A DNA stretch of 46,010 nucleotides. Origin: Rhodospirillales bacterium. GTDB lineage: Bacteria; Pseudomonadota; Alphaproteobacteria; Reyranellales; Reyranellaceae. Numbering within the stretch: the first letter of the stretch is position 1; each line of letters opens with the position of its first letter. Position numbers and translations under genes: made by a program. Shown here in pieces: positions 24,759 to 33,208 of the stretch. The notes under the pieces were generated by a model. The model did no database searches. It was not told the DNA's origin and saw only the letters and a program-made list of their open reading frames with translations. The stretch lies in NCBI GenBank assembly GCA_009377525.1, contig WHTW01000051.1:1-46010 (forward strand). The letters are read 5' to 3'.

Positions 24759-26144
24759 CTACGCCGCCTGCAGCTTCCGCTCCGGCGCATGCAGCGCTTC
24801 GAGGAAGCGCTGGCAGTAGACACTGGCAGTGGTGCGGAAGACCTTGGCCTTGAGCGCGACGTGGCGCTCGCGGCGTTCGGGCTGCGGCATGGTCAGTGCC
24901 GCGTGCATGGCGTCGGCGATGGCGTCGGGATCGAAGGGATTGACGATCAGCGCCTCGGTGAGCTCGTGCGCGGCGCCGGCGAACTTCGACAGCACCAGCA
25001 CGCCCGGATCGTCGTCCGGTTGGGCGGCGACGAATTCCTTGGCCACCAGATTCATGCCGTCACGCAGCGGCGTCACCACGCCGATGCGGCCGATGCGATA
25101 GAGGCCGGCCAGAGTCGAGCGCGGCGCCGGCCGCGTCGAGTAACGCAGCGGTGTCCAGTCGAACTCCGAGAAGCGGCCGTTGATGCGCCCGGTCAGCCGG
25201 TCGAGCTCGGCGCGCAGCTTCCGGTACTCGTCGACCTCCTCGCGCGAGCGCGGGCAGATCTGCAGGAAATGGATTCGCCGACGATGCTCAGGGTGGCGCT
25301 CGAGCAGACGGCCATAGGCTTCGAAGCGGTTGGGCAGGCCCTTGGAGTAGTCCATGCGGTCGACACCGACGGCGAGCAGGCGGCCGACCAGGCTGCCCGA
25401 TACCCGATGGACCAGCTTGTCGTTGGCGGAGCGCTCGGCCTCCTCGGCGAAGGCCTGGGCGTCGATGCCGATCGGATCGGCGAAGGCGCGCATGCGCCGG
25501 CCGTTCAGTCGAATCCATTCGCCGTCGACCATGGCGCCCAACAGGCGCTGTGCGCAGTCGCGGAAGTCGCGGGCATGCTCCTCGGTCTGGAAACCGACGA
25601 CGTCATAGGCGCAGAGGTCGGCCACCATCTCGCGCGCCACGGGGATCGCCTCGAGCATCGATGGCGGCACGAACGGCACGTGCAGGAAGAAGCCCAGCGG
25701 CCCATTGAAGCCTTGCTGGCGCAGCATGCGGCCGAACGGCAGCAGGTGATAGTCATGCGCCCACACCGTGTCGTCGGGCTGCAGCACCTGTCCGAGCGCC
25801 GTGGCGAAGGTCTGATTGACGGCGAGATAGCCGAGATAGTCCTCCCGGCGGTAATGCATCAGGCCGAGCCGGAAATGCAGCAATGGCCACAGCGCGCCGT
25901 TGGCGAAGCCGACATAGAAGGCACGGTGCGCCTCGGCCGAGAGATCGACCGTGGCGTAGGTGACGCCGCGCGCCTCGACCAGGGCGGGCTGCAGCGACGG
26001 ATCGGATGACAGCCGCCCGCTCCAGCCGAACCACATCGAGCCCGGGATCAGCAGGTCGCGCAACGCCACGGTAAGGCCGCCCGCGGCAGGGACACGGGCT
26101 TTGGGAATCGGCACTCGGTTCGAGACGATCACGATGCGTGCCAT
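24759..26144 (-). CDS. otsA: Trehalose-6-phosphate synthase
   Basis: The 461-residue GT20 enzyme joins UDP-glucose to glucose-6-phosphate. Motifs include [10 protein letters not shown] and AAGGLTVAL at the start, [15 protein letters not shown] near residue 128, [10 protein letters not shown] near residue 150, [17 protein letters not shown] near residue 255 and [13 protein letters not shown] near residue 360. The ATG at 26144 begins [12 protein letters not shown] and overlaps the GH15 stop by 16 bases. It is the last gene of the otsB-GH15-otsA operon. Trehalose protects against osmotic and drying stress. Confidence 0.94.
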   Translation of the reverse strand: MARIVIVSNRVPIPKARVPAAGGLTVALRDLLIPGSMWFGWSGRLSSDPSLQPALVEARGVTYATVDLSAEAHRAFYVGFANGALWPLLHFRLGLMHYRREDYLGYLAVNQTFATALGQVLQPDDTVWAHDYHLLPFGRMLRQQGFNGPLGFFLHVPFVPPSMLEAIPVAREMVADLCAYDVVGFQTEEHARDFRDCAQRLLGAMVDGEWIRLNGRRMRAFADPIGIDAQAFAEEAERSANDKLVHRVSGSLVGRLLAVGVDRMDYSKGLPNRFEAYGRLLERHPEHRRRIHFLQICPRSREEVDEYRKLRAELDRLTGRINGRFSEFDWTPLRYSTRPAPRSTLAGLYRIGRIGVVTPLRDGMNLVAKEFVAAQPDDDPGVLVLSKFAGAAHELTEALIVNPFDPDAIADAMHAALTMPQPERRERHVALKAKVFRTTASVYCQRFLEALHAPERKLQAA

Positions 26145-27928
26145 AGCCCCTCCTCCCAGCTCCGCGACAGGCGCATGGCCGACAGGATCAGCCCGACCTG
26201 CGAGTAGGTTTGCGGAAAGTTGCCCCACAGCTCGCCGGTCTGCGGATCGATATCCTCCGACAATAGCCCGACATGGTTGCGACGGGCGAGCAGATTGTTG
26301 AACAGCTCCAGCGCCTCCGGACGGCGGCCGACGCTGGCCAACGCATCGATGTACCAGAAGGTGCAGAGCAGGAAGGCGTTGGCCGGCTTGCCGAAATCGT
26401 CGGCCTCATGGTAGCGCATCACGAAGCCGTTCTTCATCAGGCGCTTGGCGGCGGCGTCGAGGGTGGCGTGGAAGCGCGGATCGTCGGAGCCGAGCAGGCC
26501 GATCTCGGGCAGCACCAGGCACGAGGCGTCGAGCATGTCGCGGTCGAGCACGCCCGAGATCCAGCCCTCCTGGGTGGTGCCGCGCTGCAGCACCTCCTGG
26601 CGCAGCACACCTGCCTGCGCCAGCCACTCGCGCGATTCGGAATCGACCCCAACCCGCTTGGCGATCATGCCGAGCCGGTGCTGCGCCGCCCAACACATCG
26701 CCGCGGAAAAGGTATGCACTTCCTCGCGCTCCCGGTACTCCCACAGGCCTGCATCGGGTGTCAACGCCGCGCGATGCGCCTCGTTCCCGACCACGCAGAG
26801 CTGGCGATAGAGCTCGACATCGCCCTGGCGCGGCAGGCGCTCGTCCCAGAACATCTGCGCCGCCGTCAGGACCATCGAGCCATAGGTGTCGTTCTGGCGC
26901 TGCATGACAGCGGCGTTACCGATGCGCACCGGCCCGAAGCCGCGATAGCCCGGCAGCGTGTCGATCAGCCGTTCGGCGGTGTCGGTGCCCGGGGCGATCG
27001 GGAACAATGGCGCGATGGCCTCGACCTCGTCGCGCGAGCTGCCGGCCTCGACGACGTCGACGATGAAGCGCACGTAGCTTTCCATGGTGCGGGTCGCCGA
27101 CAGGCGGTTGAGCGCGGTCACGGTGAAGAAGGCGTCGCGCAGCCAGGTGAAGCGGTAGTCCCAGGTGCGCGGCGTGTTGGGCGCTTCCGGCACCGAGGTG
27201 GTCAGCGCCGCCAGCACCGCGCCCGTATCCTCGTAGCTGCATAGCTTCAGCGTGATCGCCGCGCGGATCACCGCCTGCTGCCAGTCGAACGGGATGTTGA
27301 GATCGCGCACCCAGGTGTGCCAGTAGGACTCGGTCTCGGCGAGGAAGGTCTTGGCCAGCGTGTCGGGATTGTCGGTGATGCTCTCGTCGGCGCCGACGAT
27401 CAGGTTGGCCGGCCGGTCGAGAGAGAACTCGGTCTCGTGCAGGATGTAGTTGATCGACGCATCCGTGGTCAGCCGTATGACCGAACTTTCGCCGAAGAAA
27501 CGCGCGTGGTTGCTGCCCGAGGTGAGCTTGGCCTTGTGCGCGCCGTAATCGAACGTCGGCCGCAGCCGGATGGTCACGCGCGGCCGGCCGGCCGCCGGCT
27601 CGAGCCGGCGCACCAGCATGGGCGGACGGAACATGCGGCCGAAGCGGCGGAAGCGCGGCGCGAAGTCGACGATGCGCACCGTGCCGCCGTTGCCGTCGAT
27701 CACGGTCTCCAGGATCGCGGTGTTGTGCAGATAGCGCTGGCGGCTTTCCTTGGCGCCCGCCACCGCGACGTCCATGAAGCCGCCTTGCGGATCGTCACCG
27801 CCCAGGAGCGCGTTGAACACCGGATCGCCGTCGAGCCGGCCGATCCCGTGCCAGACATGCCGGCCCTTGCGGTCGATCAGGCTCGCAATGGCGCAGTTGC
27901 CGACGACGCCGAGATCGAGGCTGCTCAT
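26129..27928 (-). CDS. GH15 glycoside hydrolase, possible trehalase
   Basis: The 599-residue protein is a GH15 alpha-alpha toroid enzyme. It has an N-terminal sandwich domain with LGVVGNCAIASLIDRKG, then WDYRFTWLRDAFFTVTAL near residue 262. PDAGLWEYREREEVHTFSAA near residue 389 and YHEADDFGKPANAFLLCTFW near residue 510 carry the likely catalytic Glu residues. Family members are glucoamylases or trehalases, including the mycobacterial GH15 trehalase. Its place between otsB and otsA favours a trehalose-related role. It overlaps otsB by four bases and otsA by sixteen. Confidence 0.9.
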   Translation of the reverse strand: MSSLDLGVVGNCAIASLIDRKGRHVWHGIGRLDGDPVFNALLGGDDPQGGFMDVAVAGAKESRQRYLHNTAILETVIDGNGGTVRIVDFAPRFRRFGRMFRPPMLVRRLEPAAGRPRVTIRLRPTFDYGAHKAKLTSGSNHARFFGESSVIRLTTDASINYILHETEFSLDRPANLIVGADESITDNPDTLAKTFLAETESYWHTWVRDLNIPFDWQQAVIRAAITLKLCSYEDTGAVLAALTTSVPEAPNTPRTWDYRFTWLRDAFFTVTALNRLSATRTMESYVRFIVDVVEAGSSRDEVEAIAPLFPIAPGTDTAERLIDTLPGYRGFGPVRIGNAAVMQRQNDTYGSMVLTAAQMFWDERLPRQGDVELYRQLCVVGNEAHRAALTPDAGLWEYREREEVHTFSAAMCWAAQHRLGMIAKRVGVDSESREWLAQAGVLRQEVLQRGTTQEGWISGVLDRDMLDASCLVLPEIGLLGSDDPRFHATLDAAAKRLMKNGFVMRYHEADDFGKPANAFLLCTFWYIDALASVGRRPEALELFNNLLARRNHVGLLSEDIDPQTGELWGNFPQTYSQVGLILSAMRLSRSWEEGLWHAS

Positions 27929-28683
27929 GGTGCGGCTCCGGCCGACACGGCGGGCGGCACGTTGCGCCCGCCCAGCAGCTCGACGCCGCGCATCAACCAG
28001 GCGCGCACCGCCGCCGGCTGACCGCCGAACACCTCGGCCACGCGCAGGCCCCGGCCGCCGAACTGGCGCGCGGCCTCCATGCCGGCCTCGTCCGTGAAGT
28101 CGTCGCCGACGAAGATCGGCCGGCGGCCCTGGAAAGGCTGGCGCGCCATCAACTGCTCGACGGCATGACCCTTGGAGGCCGCGCGCGGCCCGATCTCGAC
28201 GGCTTCGCGCGCCGGCAACAGCCGGAACCAGGGATGATCCTCCGGCACCAGGGCCCGCACCAGCCGCCACACATCGTTGCCGCGCTCCGGCACCAGGCGA
28301 TAGTGGATGGCGACACCGTGCGGCTTGGGCTCGACCAGCACGCCGGGCCAGCGCTCGGCTGCGGACGTCAACGCCTCGCGCCAAGCCTCCGGCACCGCAA
28401 GGCCCTTGGGCATCTCTTCGATCTTGCCGTCCTGATAGCGCAGCGACGCACCATGCTCGCCGGCGGCAGTGGCGACAAAGGGATTGAGCAGGTCGTCGAT
28501 GACGCCGATCGAGCGGCCGGTCACGATGGCGACCGCGCCGCCGAGCTGCGCGCGCAGACTTTCCAGCAACTGCGGCAACCCGGGCGGGACGACGACCGAT
28601 TCCGGCGTTTCGGCGATCTCCAGCAGCGTGCCGTCGAGATCGAGGAACAACGCGTTCGTCCGGTCGAGATCCGGCGGTGTCAT
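27925..28683 (-). CDS. otsB: Trehalose-6-phosphate phosphatase
   Basis: The 252-residue HAD phosphatase has motif I DLDGTLLEIAETPESVVV near residue 14, motif II IVTGRS near residue 52, EHGASLRYQDG near residue 73, and motif IV GDDFTDEAGM near residue 191. It removes phosphate from the OtsA product to give trehalose. The ATG at 28683 is preferred over one 60 bases upstream because it fits the family length; GAGGGG lies about 12 bases before it. It leads the operon and is followed by GH15 with an ATGA overlap. Confidence 0.92.
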   Translation of the reverse strand: MTPPDLDRTNALFLDLDGTLLEIAETPESVVVPPGLPQLLESLRAQLGGAVAIVTGRSIGVIDDLLNPFVATAAGEHGASLRYQDGKIEEMPKGLAVPEAWREALTSAAERWPGVLVEPKPHGVAIHYRLVPERGNDVWRLVRALVPEDHPWFRLLPAREAVEIGPRAASKGHAVEQLMARQPFQGRRPIFVGDDFTDEAGMEAARQFGGRGLRVAEVFGGQPAAVRAWLMRGVELLGGRNVPPAVSAGAAP

Positions 28684-28800
28684 CCGGTTAAAACCCCTCT
28701 GCGCTCGTGACGTCTCATTAGGCGCGAAGAGGTTCTCTACCACAACACGCCGCGTGCGGGGGCCCCTTGGACGAGCAGCCGCGCTTTGCGCGGATGAGTT

Positions 28801-28825
28801 AACACTCGACGCGCGCGCGAGTTCC
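28801..28825 (-). promoter_or_regulatory. Candidate EcfG (general stress) promoter of the trehalose operon
   Basis: On the minus strand GGAAC at 28825-28821 is separated by 16 bases from TGTT at 28804-28801. The alphaproteobacterial EcfG consensus is GGAAC-N16/18-CGTT, so only one of nine positions differs. It lies about 118 bases before the otsB start, and trehalose genes belong to the EcfG regulon in several species. Confidence 0.6.
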
Positions 28826-28880
28826 CTAGCAAGGCGCGTGGTTATGGCGATTGTGAGGCGAAAGCCTGAGGAAAACTCCT

Positions 28881-29126
28881 TTAACGCAGCGGCCCGAATG
28901 CCTGCCAGAACGACTTGCCTGATTCATAGGCAGCGGCGGCCGGAGAAATCCCCGCATCGCGCAGGCTGCGGGCGTCCATTGCAGCGAGGTTACGCCGCGC
29001 CGCGATGCGCTCGCGCCAGATCTTGAGCGTCATGGCCAGCCGATGCCTAAGCGATGGCCGTGACGACACCGGCGTCACGAACACAACGGCCTGATCGGCG
29101 ATGCGCTGGCGGGACTGGTAGCTCAT
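28881..29126 (-). CDS. DUF1127 small protein
   Basis: This 81-residue protein carries the DUF1127 (YjiS-like) C-terminal motif. RRNLAAMDARSLRDAGIS is followed by AAAAYESGKSFWQAF, an Arg-rich helix pair. Some family members bind RNA or act in phosphate and carbon control; its role here is unknown. AAGGAGGG sits about five to six bases before the ATG. Its leader contains inverted repeats (29149-29222). It lies upstream of the stress-type promoter of otsB, same strand. Confidence 0.85.
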   Translation of the reverse strand: MSYQSRQRIADQAVVFVTPVSSRPSLRHRLAMTLKIWRERIAARRNLAAMDARSLRDAGISPAAAAYESGKSFWQAFGPLR

Positions 29127-29148
29127 CTGAACCCTCCTTGGGTCTTGA

Positions 29149-29222
29149 TGAGCCGAAGGTGAGCCTGCGATGCCGCCTCCTCAATTACATCAGAGGTAAT
29201 GGGCCCACTCAGGTTCGGCTCA
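29149..29222. other. Structured leader with nested inverted repeats
   Basis: TGAGCCGAA at 29149-29157 pairs exactly with TTCGGCTCA at 29214-29222, and inside lies ATTAC/GTAAT (29184-29188 and 29196-29200). It sits in the 150-base gap before the DUF1127 gene, so it could be a folded 5' leader or protein-binding region. No known riboswitch is recognised. Confidence 0.35.
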
Positions 29223-29277
29223 CGATGTTGGGTGGCAAGCGACGCCGCATCTCATTGAGCAGGTTCGCCCGATCGAC

Positions 29278-29700
29278 CTAGGCGAGCCGTGTGACGTTGC
29301 GGATGCCGTGGGCAACGCATTCGAACGCGGTGTCGTGAAACGCAAAGATGAAGTGCCGGTCTCGGCTGTACATCGTCGGACGATGGTTGGGATGCACGCG
29401 ATTCATGCGTTCCAACGCGCGGATCCAGGATGAGTTCTTGACCTCGTAGGCGCCATAGGCACGCAGGCCCTTCTTGTAGAGGGGATGACCGCTCAGGGCC
29501 TCGTCGTTCGGCGGCCCGAAGTAATGGGCGGCGACGAGGTCGAATTCAACGATCGCCACCTCATCGGAGGATGACGACGTTAGATAGGCGAGCACCAGTT
29601 CGCTGTCTTCGGCGAGCAACAGCGGCACCGGCGCACCACCCGATTGCTGGGGCAGGTCTTTCAGCTCCTCGACGCGGTCGTGCCTGTCGACGGTGTACAT
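29278..29700 (-). CDS. Hypothetical 140-residue protein
   Basis: I do not recognise the family. The 140-residue soluble protein has a central VAIVEFDLVAAHYFGPPNDE, a middle YEVKNSSWIRALERMNRVHP and an end rich in aromatic and His residues (RDRHFIFAFHDTAFECVAHG). The start at 29700 lies five bases after the BtuF-like gene's stop on the same strand, so the two are probably co-transcribed. The frame continues upstream only inside that neighbour. Confidence 0.6.
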   Translation of the reverse strand: MYTVDRHDRVEELKDLPQQSGGAPVPLLLAEDSELVLAYLTSSSSDEVAIVEFDLVAAHYFGPPNDEALSGHPLYKKGLRAYGAYEVKNSSWIRALERMNRVHPNHRPTMYSRDRHFIFAFHDTAFECVAHGIRNVTRLA

Positions 29701-29705
29701 CGTGT

Positions 29706-30488
29706 CTACCTCGAAACTCCCAACGCCGACCGTATGGCATCGAGGCCGTCGGTCAAAGCGGCAGGGCCGGGCTGCAGGATGATCGGCGACTTGATCTCGA
29801 CGATGCGGCCGTTGGCGACCGCCGGCAGGACGGCCCAGCCCGGCCGCTCGGCGATCTGCCGCGGCACGACCTTGCGGCCGCACCATGAAGCGAGGATCAC
29901 GTCGGGATGCGCTGCAATAACGTCAGCCGACGACACGATGCGATCACGCGCCGCGCCGGCGCCGCGCAGATGAGCGAACACGTCCTCGCCGCCCGCGACC
30001 TCGATCAGCTCCGATACCCAGCCGATCGCCGAGATCATCGGATTGTTCCATTCCTCGAAGTAGACCCGCGGGCGTGACGATCCTTTCGCCGTGTGTGCCA
30101 CCTCGGTGACTCGCGCCTCGAGCGAGCGCGCCAACGCCTCGGCCTTCTCGCCGGCGCCGATCAATGCGCCGACGGTGCGGATCATGGCGAAGATGCCGGC
30201 AATGTCGCGCTGGTTGAACAGATGGACGGCGACACCGACCTTGGCCAGCTCGCTCACGATGTCGGCCTGCAGGTCGGAGAAGGCCAGCACCAGGTCGGGC
30301 TCCAGCGCCAGGATCTTGTCGAGCCGCGCCGAGGTGAAGGCGCTGACCCTGGGCTTCGACCGCACCTCGGATGGGCGCACGGCGTAGCCCGAGACGCCAA
30401 CGATGCGGTCCTGCTCGCCCAGCAGGTAAAGCGTCTCGACTGTCTCCTCGGTGAGGCAGATCAGGCGTTGGGGCGGGAAGCGACGCAT
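29706..30488 (-). CDS. BtuF-like ABC solute-binding protein without signal peptide
   Basis: The 260-residue product has the two-lobe cobalamin/siderophore binding-protein layout: RLICLTEETVETLYLLGEQD near the start, ALEPDLVLAFSDLQADIV near residue 60, YFEEWNNPMISAIGWVSELI near residue 143 and a final lobe with HPDVILASWCGRKV. It starts directly with the mature domain (MRRFPPQRLICL), so export is not evident. No permease, ATPase or cobalamin riboswitch lies nearby. Relatives of this short type are annotated as cobalamin-binding proteins; ligand and location remain open. Confidence 0.75.
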   Translation of the reverse strand: MRRFPPQRLICLTEETVETLYLLGEQDRIVGVSGYAVRPSEVRSKPRVSAFTSARLDKILALEPDLVLAFSDLQADIVSELAKVGVAVHLFNQRDIAGIFAMIRTVGALIGAGEKAEALARSLEARVTEVAHTAKGSSRPRVYFEEWNNPMISAIGWVSELIEVAGGEDVFAHLRGAGAARDRIVSSADVIAAHPDVILASWCGRKVVPRQIAERPGWAVLPAVANGRIVEIKSPIILQPGPAALTDGLDAIRSALGVSR

Positions 30489-30581
30489 GCCTGCAGTCTA
30501 ACCCATGGCTGGTCTGAGAATTTGTCAGGCTCGGCTCGGACATGCCGCGCTACTCTCGGGCTCAAGCTAACGGAGACTGCC

Positions 30582-31730
30582 ATGCTGCCCTGCCAGCGCG
30601 CCCTGTTCGACATCCCGCGCGAGGTCTGTTTCTTCAACGCCGCGACCTACAGCCCATTGCCGATCGCGGTGCAGGAGGCGGGACGCGCCGCCGTCGCGCG
30701 CAAGGGCCAGCCTTGGAAACTGCCGGCGGACTTCCAGCCGCAGCAGTATGAACGCGCACGCAAGGCGGCGGCCGCGCTGATCGGCGCCGATTCCGTCGAC
30801 GTCTCGTTGATCCCCTCGGTCGGCTACGGCGTCTCCACCGCGGGCAAGGTGCTGACCATCCCGCGCGGCAGCCGCGTGCTGGTGCTGCAGGACGACCACA
30901 CCTCGCCCGTGCTGGAATGGATGAGCCGCGCTGAAGCCGGCGGCTTCACGGTCGAGACGGTGAAGCAGCCGGCCGACGGCGACTGGACATCGGCGGTGAT
31001 GGCGGCGATCGACCGCCCCGACGCCGCACCGCTGGCCCTGGTCTCGATCTCGTCGGTCCATTGGTCCGACGGTGGCGCGCTCGACATGGCGCGCATCGCC
31101 ACCGCGGCCAAGGCCAAGGGCGCGGCATTGCTGGTCGACGCCACGCACGATGTCGGCATCCGCCACATCGACGTGAAGAAGCTCGATCCCGACTTCCTGA
31201 TCTTCCCGACCTACAAGTGGGTGCTGGGCCCCTACGGCCGCGCCTTCATGTACGTCGCCAAGCGTCATCAGCATGGCGTGCCGCTTGAGCAGACGGCGCC
31301 GGCGCGCAAGGCGGTGTCGGCCGAGGACACCGTCTACTTCCGCGACATTTCCTATGCCGAGGGCGCGCGGCGCTACGACATGGGCGAGCGCGATCACTTC
31401 ATCTCCATGGAGATGGCGGCGATCGGCATGGAGATGATGGCGGGCTGGGGCAACGAGCCGATCAGGGCACGTCTTGCCATGCTCACCGGCAAGCTTGCCG
31501 ACGGCCTCGCCAACACCGGCGTGCAGGTGATGGACAGGAAGCTGCGCGCCCCGCACGTGCTCAGCCTCTACTTCCCCAAGGGCATGGCGCCCGACCTGCC
31601 CAAGAAGCTCGCGGCCGAGAACGTCTATGCCGCGCCTCGCCTCGGCCGCCTGCGCATCAGCCCGCACGTCTACAACGACGAGCAGGACGTCGAGCGCTTC
31701 GTCAAAGTCTTCCGCAAAGTGGCGATGTAG
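30582..31730 (+). CDS. Class V aminotransferase (cysteine-desulfurase-like fold)
   Basis: The 382-residue PLP enzyme has the class V pattern. CFFNAATYSPLPIAV is near residue 16, VSISSVHWSDGGALD near residue 150 and LLVDATHDVGI, with the Asp/His that hold the cofactor, near residue 185. The Schiff-base lysine lies in FPTYKWVLGPYGRAF near residue 211. No obvious Cys-containing loop for persulfide transfer is seen, so aminotransferase or lyase activity on a small amino acid is more likely than Fe-S assembly. It is divergent from the BtuF-like gene and convergent with the GFA gene. Confidence 0.88.
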   Translation: MLPCQRALFDIPREVCFFNAATYSPLPIAVQEAGRAAVARKGQPWKLPADFQPQQYERARKAAAALIGADSVDVSLIPSVGYGVSTAGKVLTIPRGSRVLVLQDDHTSPVLEWMSRAEAGGFTVETVKQPADGDWTSAVMAAIDRPDAAPLALVSISSVHWSDGGALDMARIATAAKAKGAALLVDATHDVGIRHIDVKKLDPDFLIFPTYKWVLGPYGRAFMYVAKRHQHGVPLEQTAPARKAVSAEDTVYFRDISYAEGARRYDMGERDHFISMEMAAIGMEMMAGWGNEPIRARLAMLTGKLADGLANTGVQVMDRKLRAPHVLSLYFPKGMAPDLPKKLAAENVYAAPRLGRLRISPHVYNDEQDVERFVKVFRKVAM

Positions 31731-31735
31731 CACCG

Positions 31736-32140
31736 TCAGAGGTGGCGCGTCTCCGCTGGCGTCTTGTCCCAGGCGTTGTGCCGTCCGTCCTGGTACTGGA
31801 TCGCCCCGGCCGCCATCTCCTCCGGCGCCGCGCCGTCCAGGCAGGCGACGTTGACGGCGTAGAAGGTGCCGCCCAGCGCCTCCATGTGGCCGCGGCCGAA
31901 CGGCTTGATGCCGCACTGCCGGCAGAAGAGATGGTGAATGATGCGGCTGCCGAACTGGTAGTCGCTGAGCTCGCTTTCGCCCTGCAGGATGCGGAAGTCT
32001 TCCTTGCGCGCGATCGCCTTCCAGAACCGGCCCTTGGCGCACATCGAACAATTGCAGCGGCTGGTGCCCTCGGCCGGATCGAGCTGGCATTCGAAACGCA
32101 CCGCGCCGCAGTGGCAGCCGCCTTGATGGAGCTTTTTCAT
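31736..32140 (-). CDS. GFA family zinc protein
   Basis: The 134-residue protein has the GFA zinc pattern: GGCHCGAVRFEC, CNCSMCAKGRFW and FCRQCGIKPFGRGH. It is the second GFA protein of the window but is only distantly similar to the first one at 1790. The reaction is not known. A five-base gap separates its end from the aminotransferase end (convergent). The 99-base gap behind its start leads to the Bug-hyuAB operon on the other strand. Confidence 0.88.
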   Translation of the reverse strand: MKKLHQGGCHCGAVRFECQLDPAEGTSRCNCSMCAKGRFWKAIARKEDFRILQGESELSDYQFGSRIIHHLFCRQCGIKPFGRGHMEALGGTFYAVNVACLDGAAPEEMAAGAIQYQDGRHNAWDKTPAETRHL

Positions 32141-32239
32141 CGCCGATCGCCTCGTGGCTGATAGTTAACTATATGGTTAAGTGTTGAACCACCATCGTCG
32201 CCCTGTCAAGGTGACTCGGGGAGCAGAGAGGGGTTTGTT

Positions 32240-33208
32240 TTGCGTAACACTCGTAGAAGCCTGCTGGTTGGAGCGTTTGCATTGCCTGTCCTCGCGGCGA
32301 CGCGCCATGCCGCAGCACAGAATTTTCCCAGCCGTCCGATCAAGATCATCGTGCCCTTCCCGCCCGGCGGCGGCGTCGACCTCACGGCGCGGCTCTTGAT
32401 GGAGCCGCTGTCGAAGGAGCTCAGCCAGACGATCGTCGTGGAGAACAAGGGCGGCGCCGGCGGCATCATCGGCGTCGAGGCGATGTCTCACGCGCCGGCC
32501 GACGGCCACACGCTGGCGCTGACCGGCGTCGGCACGCTGACCGCGGGGCCGCATCTTCGCAAGATGCCCTACGACCCGATGGCGCTGTCGCACATCACCC
32601 GTTTGGTGCGCATGCCCTTCATCGTGGCGGTGCGCAACGACCTGCCGGCCAAGACGCTGCCCGAATTCATGGAGCTCGCGAAGAAGACGGAGATCCGCTG
32701 GGCGTCAGGCGGCATCGGCACCAGCCAGCATCTGGCGGGCGAGCTCTTCACCCAGATGTCGGGCCTGAAGATGGTGCATGTGCCCTATCGCGGCACGGGG
32801 CCGGCGCTGAACGACCTCGCCGCCGGCATCGTCGACGCCTATTTCGGCGATCCCGCCACGCTCGGCCTGATCAGGAGCGGCAAGGCGCGCGCCATGGCGG
32901 TGACCTCGCCCACCCGCTGGTCGGTGCTGCCCGACGCGCCGACACTCGCCGAAGCGGTGCCGGGCTACCAGGCGGAGAACTGGTATGCGATCGCCACACC
33001 GCCCAAGACACCCGAGCCGGTCATGGCGGCGCTGACCGCCGCCATCCTGAAAGTGATGGCCGATCCGGCGGTGAAGGCGAAGTACGACGAGGCCGGACTG
33101 CATCCCGCCACGATGCCGCGTGCGGCGTACATCGCGTTCCTCCAGCAAGACCTCAAGACCTGGGGCGACGTCGTCGCCAAGGGCAACATCAAGATCGACG
33201 AAAACTGA
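32240..33208 (+). CDS. Bug/TctC-family solute-binding protein (hyu operon)
   Basis: The 322-residue protein starts at TTG with a twin-arginine-like signal (RNTRRSLLVGAFALPVLAA), followed by NFPSRPIKIIVPFPPGGGVD and VENKGGAGGIIGVEAMS, the two Bug ligand-loop motifs. GGIGTSQHLAGELF and a late VLPDAPTLAEAVPG complete the fold. Its TGA overlaps the hyuA ATG by one base, so it likely delivers the substrate of that enzyme pair, possibly a cyclic amide, to the cell surface. Confidence 0.88.
   Translation: MRNTRRSLLVGAFALPVLAATRHAAAQNFPSRPIKIIVPFPPGGGVDLTARLLMEPLSKELSQTIVVENKGGAGGIIGVEAMSHAPADGHTLALTGVGTLTAGPHLRKMPYDPMALSHITRLVRMPFIVAVRNDLPAKTLPEFMELAKKTEIRWASGGIGTSQHLAGELFTQMSGLKMVHVPYRGTGPALNDLAAGIVDAYFGDPATLGLIRSGKARAMAVTSPTRWSVLPDAPTLAEAVPGYQAENWYAIATPPKTPEPVMAALTAAILKVMADPAVKAKYDEAGLHPATMPRAAYIAFLQQDLKTWGDVVAKGNIKIDEN

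Noticed and set aside
30489..30581. Possible cobalamin riboswitch before the BtuF-like gene
   Set aside because: The gap is only 93 bases and lacks a recognisable B12-box; it is also a divergent promoter region.
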